Assembly: GCA_947561395.2 (NCBI GenBank)
Contig: OX387183.1
Span: 42,514,901 to 42,578,900, forward strand
DNA: 64,000 nt
Reading direction: 5' to 3'
Source of the DNA: Buxus sempervirens
Taxonomy: Eukaryota; Streptophyta; Magnoliopsida; Buxales; Buxaceae
The position numbers and the translations under genes were made by a program. Shown here in pieces: positions 57,819 to 64,000 of this stretch. The first letter of the stretch is position 1; the number at the start of each line of letters is the position of its first letter. A model generated the notes under the pieces. The model was not told the DNA's origin. It searched no databases and saw nothing but the letters and a program-made list of their open reading frames with translations.

Positions 57819-59253
57819 CTAGCTAGGTTGGTCATCGTCATAGTGGGAGGACACGTCTTGCCTCCTCAAGGCTCGCAGAAGCTTGTTCCGCAGACGTCGG
57901 TCCTCCTCGGTGCGCTTGCGCACCAATTCCATTTCCTGTTGCAAGGCCATATTGGCCTGCCTACTCTCCCGTTCCGAATCCACATAAGCTGAATGGATAT
58001 GGGAGTGGGTCTCCTGTAGTTCGGCCACCTTGTCCCTATATGTGTTAGGGGGTGGAACTGGAATGTCGTCTGAAGCGATAGGCTGAAGAGGTGGGGGGCT
58101 GTCATGGCCGAACTCCCTAGCTATCCATTGCTCATAATCTCAAAAGTGTGATTTGATGAAGACATCTTCTCGATATACGCACACCGTCTTCCAATCCATC
58201 TGTAGTTGTGTCCTTAGTCCCTTAGTGAGTGGACCAATCAAACTGCTCATGTCCTCCTTGACTGGGATTCCCTGCGGTTTCCCAAACTATCTTAGAACCC
58301 GAATCGGATAGTACGGCACAGCATGGGTTAGGCCTATCAAGGCAAGTCCCTCTCTTTTCTTGAAAGCTATAATGGGGGTGTAGGGGATGTTGTATGTGCC
58401 CCACCATCGAATGTCTGCTTCTCCCTTCAGGTGGAGGAAGTGGTTGAACCAATCCTCACGAGCGGGTAGGTCTGGTTGGATCTCTCTGTGAGCCAACCAA
58501 TGAATGTTGTCACAGGCTAAACCGTAATGTGCGCTGACAGGTGTTGACACTATCAGGTGGTCTTGTAGCCAAATGTGGAGAAGGGGAGCGCACCCTTGAA
58601 ACCTCCGGGTTCCATTTTTGGACAAAGTCAGGGAATGGAACAATTGAGCTAGGATTAGTGGCATGATTTGGTACCCTGCCCTAAGTTGATCCACAATTTC
58701 CATGAGGGCCAAATTAATGGTGTCTCCCCCAGTTGGAAAGAAGATTTGCGACAGAACCACAAGGGTGAAGGTGTCAAACCAAGCTCAGGGTCTTTCCTGC
58801 TTTTTGTTTCTTATCTTTTCAGCAAGGAATGTTTTGGAGACCCTAGTGAATGCTTTGTCACCTCCTAAGGTCTGGAATTCTCCCCTTGAGAGGCCAAAGA
58901 AAGCGCAAGCTTCATTCTTGTAGCTTTCTTTGAGGCTAGGCCTAGCGGGTTCTCCTAAGTCGCGAACTCGGAGGAACAGGTCAAGTTCCTCAATTGTGGG
59001 AGTCAACTCATTGATCCCGAATCGAAATACTGAAAGCTGGGGATCCCAGAAAAGCAAAGCTGCTTGGATCATATCCCAGTTGATCGGCACATTTAACAGG
59101 GACAAAGTCTGTCCCATGCTGTATTTGTGCTCCCATTCAATCTGCTCACTCCCTTGGAGCTGCCTTGTCCAAGAACGGATCTACGGGTATCCCAGGCGCA
59201 CTTCTCTATCCTAGGGAAACGGGTTCTCTCAGGTGAGGATGAGGATTCCATGC
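57819..59253 (-). pseudogene. Ogre2 ORF1: plant-mobile-domain-like protein upstream of gag
   Basis: Main frame from about 59200 to TAG 57819-57821, with stops at 58785-58787 (TGA), 58287-58289 (TAG), 58140-58142 (TGA) and about two TAGs near 59185-59220. A likely ATG at about 59253 (MESSSSPERTRF) is in another frame, so an indel is also present. LSVFRFGINELTPTIEELDLF (58990-59050) and LALIGLTHAVPYYPIRVLR (58290-58350) match Ogre1 antisense gene 1 part by part. The C-terminus (57819-58028) is an Arg/Glu coiled coil ending acidic (HYDDDQPS). Ogre elements are known to have an ORF1 upstream of gag of unknown function. Here it is in sense orientation, unlike Ogre1. Confidence 0.78.
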
Positions 59254-60774
59254 CAACTATTCGATCAAAATTCCAAATCAGTTTAAGGTTCCACACCAAA
59301 CTCTCAATCAGTTCTAAAATATGCATATTCTAAAGCAAAAAGGGCTAATCACTAGCAGTTCTAACATGCTTCACGAAATAAAGCAAAAAACAAAACAGTG
59401 CGGAATCTAACTCAGGCACACATGGTGTGTGGTCCTAAGGGTTGGCGCCAGTTAAGGCGCGACTCCTAGACATACTTGTGTAGATGAGCACATTCAAGTC
59501 CCGATCAGTCTTCTGTCTTTCATCTGTTCTTTCATCTGATTTCGGTGTCGGACCACAGCAAAACTACAACTTGCCATCGAGGGCGGAATTTTAAAAGATA
59601 TTTACAAAAACTGCAAAAAATTCATCCTTAAGGCTGTTGGGAGCCAAAAAGGACGAATACAAATTGCCTTCCAAGCGGGTAGGCTAAAAATTCCTAGATC
59701 TAGGGTTTAGTACCCATGTTCTGATCTGGCATGCTTTCATCTGTTTGTCTGATCTGGCCGGCTCTCATCTGCTCTAAAAGACCAATCCGGACTTAAAGTG
59801 CTCCCAGCGGACTCTAATGGGTCAAGACTCATAGCTTACAGGACTCAATGCATGGATCTAGGGTGGTTCCCCTGATCAAAGTTAGGTTAGCTTCCTAAAT
59901 TAGAGCTGAGGTAGCCCAGAATCTAGGGTTTACTCAATTTGATGCAAAAAGCGGGGGTTGCTGCCCCTAATGGACTCTTGGGTTTTATTCCGATTTTATA
60001 CATCTTATATTCACCATTCACAACATTCTCACCCTCGCATGCTCAACGCATAGTTTACTCAGAAATGTTAGGTGGGGAAGGATACCCAGGCCGAGACATA
60101 AGCCTACAAGGGTCTGGACTAGTACTGGATCCTCGCGTGCCATGGCAAGAAACCAGTGATACTAATGGACTCCAGAAAACTGGGGGATGGGTTTACCCTG
60201 CTTTCCCCGGCAAGCCACGGGAGCGTAGGTGCTAATACCATCCCAAAGATCAGTTTATAAGAATAAGAAGGGTAGGCTGCTAGAGCGGTCTAAGTTTTGG
60301 TAAAGAAGTTGCAATATCCGATTCACTCATTCATTCGGGGTCGGATCATCCACGCAGCCTCCCTCGTGCATGTCACCCCACGCAGTTTATCACATAAGAA
60401 AGGGAAATAAAAAATCCATCCACGGTGTGGTGGTCTGCCCGTGTGTGCAGTTGGGCTGCGTGCTATGTCTACACGGGTGAGTTTTGTCTGGATTTTGTTG
60501 ATAAAGGGATTGTTACCGTTTCGTATAGTAAGGAGCAGAATTGGCACACAATACGAGGTTCCAGGAGAGTCCCCAGGTAAGTGGGGGGTCACAAGGGACC
60601 GCTTAAATCCTACTTGCCTTAGGCAATTATTGCGTCCCTTTGACAGGATTCCCAAGAACGCGTATTTACGCGTATTCTATATTTTACTAAACGAGGTAAT
60701 AAGAACCCTAAATATCAACTATATCCCCCCTTCAGGCCAACTCATCTAACCAGGGTCCTACTGGGCTGAGAACT
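59254..60774. other. Ogre2 5' leader
   Basis: About 1.5 kb between ORF1 and PBS with only short frames. Motifs such as GATCTGGCATGCTTTCATCTG and variants repeat loosely (59515-59770). The leader probably contains the acceptor for the splice donor in the LTR; I cannot place it with confidence. Confidence 0.5.
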
Positions 60775-60792
60775 TCCCCAGTGGAGTCGCCA
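60775..60792 (-). other. Ogre2 primer-binding site
   Basis: Minus strand TGGCGACTCCACTGGGGA, three bases after the LTR end GCGCGCACA. This is the type reported for Ogre/Tat elements, attributed to tRNA-Arg; I have not confirmed the tRNA here. Its first ten bases also occur inside every LTR of this family close to the end. Confidence 0.85.
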
Positions 60793-60795
60793 GGT

Positions 60796-62730
60796 TGTGC
60801 GCGCGTCGGAAATGCTGCACGGGAAAGTTTCGGAGTCGCCACCGCCTGATGGGGTGCAGGTGGACACCTAGGTGCCTAATCCGGCCTTAGTTGCCAGATA
60901 CACACAAGCTGTAGGTGATCCGGCCTGAGTTGCCGGATCACCACAGAATTGCATTTTTTGGGGTTTTGCCAATTGGGATGCATCTGTGGACTTCTTGGGG
61001 TCTTTCTACAAGTCATGTGGGCCCCTGGGAGGGCCCACCTTGGTTCAGATAGGGGGAGAAGCCTCATTTGGCTTCTCTTTTTTTTGATTTCTTAGCTAAG
61101 GCAAAGGGGCTTAGCCATGGGTGCATGGGGGTGCTGCCGAACCAGCTGGGACAGCAACAAGCAATAAGTGCTTTGCTGATGTTCCCGGCAGCAGCCTGCA
61201 CACATTATTGGGAGATGGTATTGGGGTTGAAGGGAGCATGCAAGTGGCTCACATGTGCATACATATGCACTCAACAACAACCGGACAAAGAACATGGCAT
61301 ACAAGCAAGGGATCAATACAATCAACATGCTGTGGATAAGGAAACAGTAGTAAAAAAGAATATGGTATTAACAATCGAAAGAAATAGTAGGCTTTAGAAG
61401 ACAAACCGGAGAGCGTGCCTACATGTGTAGGAACAGCAGATAAAGGGTTGAGGGATCATGCTTTCATTCACAAATGGCAAGAGGTTGGGAGGTGAGGACA
61501 CCGCTCATATTCCCACAGGATCGTGCATGGGGTCTCCCGTACCACCAGAGACCCCCATGTTACCAAAAAATGGAAGAACATACAAGTAATATAGACATTA
61601 GCATGACTGTACAGCAGTGAGACACTAGACTCCTTAAACCTCTTGGAAGACCCTCATTTCAATATATATGAGGTAAAAGTTAGTGAGAAGCAATACCTGG
61701 GGGTTCTTGAACCCTTGAGCAAGGTGGAGATGTTCCCTTGAGGTGGTACAGCAGCTGGAGACCTTCCTCCTTGACCACAGCAGCTCTTGCTCTCCCTCTT
61801 GTTGGAGTATGAGTGAAGTAGAAGAAGGAAGAAGAAGAGTGTAAGTGCTTGAGGTAGTGTAATGTGGTGATGAGGGGCAAAAGGAGTTAAGGATGGAAGG
61901 GTTCAGCTGGAAACAGGTGGGGGAAGAAGGCTGAAAACAGCAAAAAAGACCCAACCCCCGGCCAGAGGTGGCTGCTGTGCTTTTATAGACAAACTTAATG
62001 TATCCGGCATTAAATGTTGGATACACTACATGTCCTTTGTATCCGGCATTTTATGTCGGATACACTGAACCTCCTTTGTATCCGACATAACATGTCGGAT
62101 ACAAACACAATCATTTCAAAAAATTAATGCCGCCGCGAAATTGTCGGGGAATCGGCGCGAATCTCGCCGAGCAAATCTTTGTATCCGACATTTGAGTCCG
62201 GATATGAAGAGGAGCAAGTGTATCCGGCATATTTGGTCGGATACAAATCGAAAAATTACGGATTTGCCCCTCTACTTGACCGATTCGACACTTTTTGATA
62301 TCTACAGATTGCCCCCTGCGAATTTTTTCTTTAAACCCTGGGATATTTTGCATGTTTGGATATTTATGGATTGCCCCTCAAGATATTTTCTTGCGCCACT
62401 CGCCACGTGTGCGGCTTTTTGCCACGTGTGCAGTTTCCGGTTTTTCTGCTCGGAAACTTCGACGGCTCATATCTCCTTCATCCGGACTCCGATTTGAGCA
62501 AACTCAGTTGCGTTGGACTCATATCGGAGCCCTCTATCCAATGATATAGAGCTAAGCACCTGGCACGGGGTTAAAAAAAGTCAACTTTTGGATCATCCCC
62601 AAGTTTGACCGGCCCACAGATCCTTCATCCGGACTCCGATTCCAGCAAACTCAGTTGCGTTGGACTCGTGTCGGGATTCTCTATCCATTGAAATAAAGCA
62701 AGGTGGTCAATTATCACTTGATCAAAAGGT
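60796..62730 (-). repeat. Ogre2 5' LTR (truncated and internally deleted)
   Basis: 1935 bp against 3854 bp for the 3' LTR. It lacks three blocks: about 927 bp (equivalent to 41979-42905, join at about 60881), 737 bp (equivalent to 43520-44256, join at 61492-61495), and the first 85 bp of the LTR (equivalent to 45650-45734). TATA box TATAAAAG is at 61980-61987 and splice donor at 61696 (both minus); the palindrome array lies at about 62000-62243. PBS-like sequence is at 60832-60841. Confidence 0.9.
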
Positions 62731-62819
62731 AAACACAAGGTAACAAGGTAACAAGGTAATTCCATTGTTTATTTTAGAATTGCCTTCATGCTTTGAAAGT
62801 TAAATTCATGGTGTCCATA
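62731..62819. other. Filler-like junction at the truncated end of Ogre2
   Basis: LTR homology stops after GATCAAAAGGT. The next bases repeat AAGGTAAC: AAACACAAGGTAACAAGGTA, then ACAAGGTAATT. Short copies of junction sequence are typical of plant end-joining repair. Confidence 0.6.
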
Positions 62820-63275
62820 TGTTGGGATTTTATTTTCCCAAGGAATTGTTGTATCCTAGGATTGGTGTAGCCCATAGGAAGAGTTTTAACTCTTCTTAGA
62901 TGTCATTCTACCCAAGTCTTCACAGGAGGCAACCTAATGTCCAAAATCCATGCATATGGTGTCCAATTTCAGAGGGAGTACATGCCCTCTCTTGTGTGAA
63001 TGCTACTAACCCTCTTTTTGCAGAAAAATTGAAAGGAAAAGAACATCAAGGAGGTGCTGGTACAGAAGGCAGCATTTGTAATTAGCCTAGGAATTTTATT
63101 TTCCTTTGAAAGCCCATGAAGGCAAAGTTGTAATTTTGGTTTAAGCCCTCGAAGGCAAATTTGTATTTTAAGTCTTTCCTTCATATGCTTTTCTCTCTGT
63201 TGAAGGCATGAGAAGTCTCATGTACATATTTGTTGTACATACTATTATCAATTTCATAAAGTTCATTGGTTCACA
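62820..63275 (+). repeat. Possible LTR-like segment (weak)
   Basis: Starts TGTTGGGATTTTA, a common Copia-type LTR opening, and ends TTGGTTCACA, with a 3'-processing-like region before it (about 63180-63260). No matching 5 bp duplication is seen (CCATA left, TGCGT right) and there is no second copy in the window. Confidence 0.25.
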
Positions 63276-64000
63276 TGCGTTTTTTTAGTAACACTTTAAA
63301 TGTCAAATGTCCAATTTGGGGACAGTTCAGAAGCCACCCAATGGTGAACAAGGAGTTTGGATAAGTAATCAAACTAATAAAGTCAATTGGAAAAAAAAAT
63401 TGAAAATCTGTTCCGCGTCTAGAACCGCTTTGTGTTTGCAGTTTCAAGCACTTTTAACTTTGGCCGCAGAGTATGTGCGGTTGAAGCCAAACCGCTCTGA
63501 GTATGTGGTTTTAGACTCAAAATATGTTCCAGCCATTCTTAACAAGCAAATTTGGTTTCTATTAATCTATGAATGATGTAAACAGATAACCAAGAGTTCT
63601 ATAAGGGTAAATGGCATTCAAATCTTTCCAAATTAATCCAAATCAAAAGGCGAAGCTCATATTAGGCAATTTTCACCTAATTTGAACATCTAACCCAACT
63701 TAAAGGGAGTAAATGGTTGAAAGAGAATTGGTTCAAATCAACCAACCTAATCATACTCCAATCTTAAGAATTGAGCTTGGAAACAACAATAAGCTTTCAA
63801 GACATGTTTTAAGCTTAGGCTTTGAAGTATAATTCAATTTAAGGATAAAGGAAAGGAAGCTCAATCCACTTCTAAAAAGGGGCAAATTCCAACCAAAAAT
63901 CAATAAGAAGTCTTTAATCATAAAGTGTTCAAACTTTTAAGATTTCTCTCAAAGAGCAATTTGATGTGCAAATCATAGGTCACTTGGAAACCATGGAATT
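63276..64000. other. Unassigned AT-rich sequence to window end
   Basis: No recognised domain or repeat. An 89-codon frame at 63307-63576 (plus) has no known motif and biased Lys/Asn content, so I do not call it a gene. Confidence 0.4.

Larger units (their letters stand above)
41881..62730 (-). mobile_element. Ogre2: Ogre/Tat-lineage element, nearly complete but inactive
   Basis: 20.8 kb on the minus strand: truncated 5' LTR (60796-62730), PBS, long leader, ORF1 (PMD-like), minisatellite, gag, protease, G-patch, pol, 3' region, PPT, 3' LTR (41881-45734). Its LTRs belong to the same family as LTRs A-D. All coding parts carry stops, mostly C-to-T changes. The great length, an ORF1 upstream of gag, long LTRs and internal tandem repeats all match what is known of Ogre elements. 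Confidence 0.92.

Noticed and set aside
62820-63275. Firm call of a Copia solo LTR
   Set aside because: Only the TGTTGGG opening and CACA ending fit; flanking 5-mers do not match and there is no second copy.

Overview
This is plant nuclear DNA made almost wholly of LTR retrotransposons. No ordinary host gene, tRNA, rRNA, CRISPR array or bacterial-type operon can be supported. Evidence for a seed-plant genome: Ty3/gypsy elements of the Ogre/Tat lineage (second archaeal-type RNase H, G-patch-like domain, plant-mobile-domain ORFs), a Tekay/Del-type chromovirus (C-terminal chromodomain, initiator-Met tRNA primer site), a non-autonomous chromovirus derivative, and GT-AG introns with T-rich plant character. 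The species cannot be named from the sequence.

Layout. (1) 1-23371, + strand: 'Ogre1', entered inside its gag-pro frame, with broken pol (10577-13868), two genes on the OPPOSITE strand downstream of pol (14709-16473 with one intron; 16972-19744 with five), a polypurine tract and a 3' LTR (from 21565). It is interrupted at 2327-10571 by a minus-strand non-autonomous element ('LARD') with two ~2.25 kb LTRs, a GGGGT target duplication, and a single plus-strand gene instead of gag-pol. (2) 23372-30944, minus strand: a Tekay-type chromovirus in one 4.7 kb frame broken only by stops. Its 3' LTR is cut exactly where Ogre1 begins, so Ogre1 appears to sit inside it. (3) 30945-41508: four plus-oriented LTR copies of one Ogre-type family nested in each other (C, A and B inside D). 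A and B are solo LTRs with target duplications. (4) 41881-62730, minus strand: 'Ogre2', same LTR family, with two LTRs, a PBS, a sense PMD-type ORF1, a minisatellite, gag, protease, G-patch, RT/RNaseH/integrase and a PPT. (5) 62731-64000: filler-like junction and unassigned AT-rich DNA.

Working together: all autonomous polyproteins are dead in this copy (stops, frameshifts, lost catalytic residues). The most unusual theme is that every family carries short palindromes near its promoter or leader. The LARD LTR has hairpins with one constant loop and changing arms. The Ogre2-family LTRs have arrays of GTATCC-type hairpins with covarying arms. Ogre1 has CGGGC palindromes both in its LTR and at its antisense-gene promoters. 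The same elements encode PMD-like proteins of unknown function. A link between the two is proposed below as inference only.
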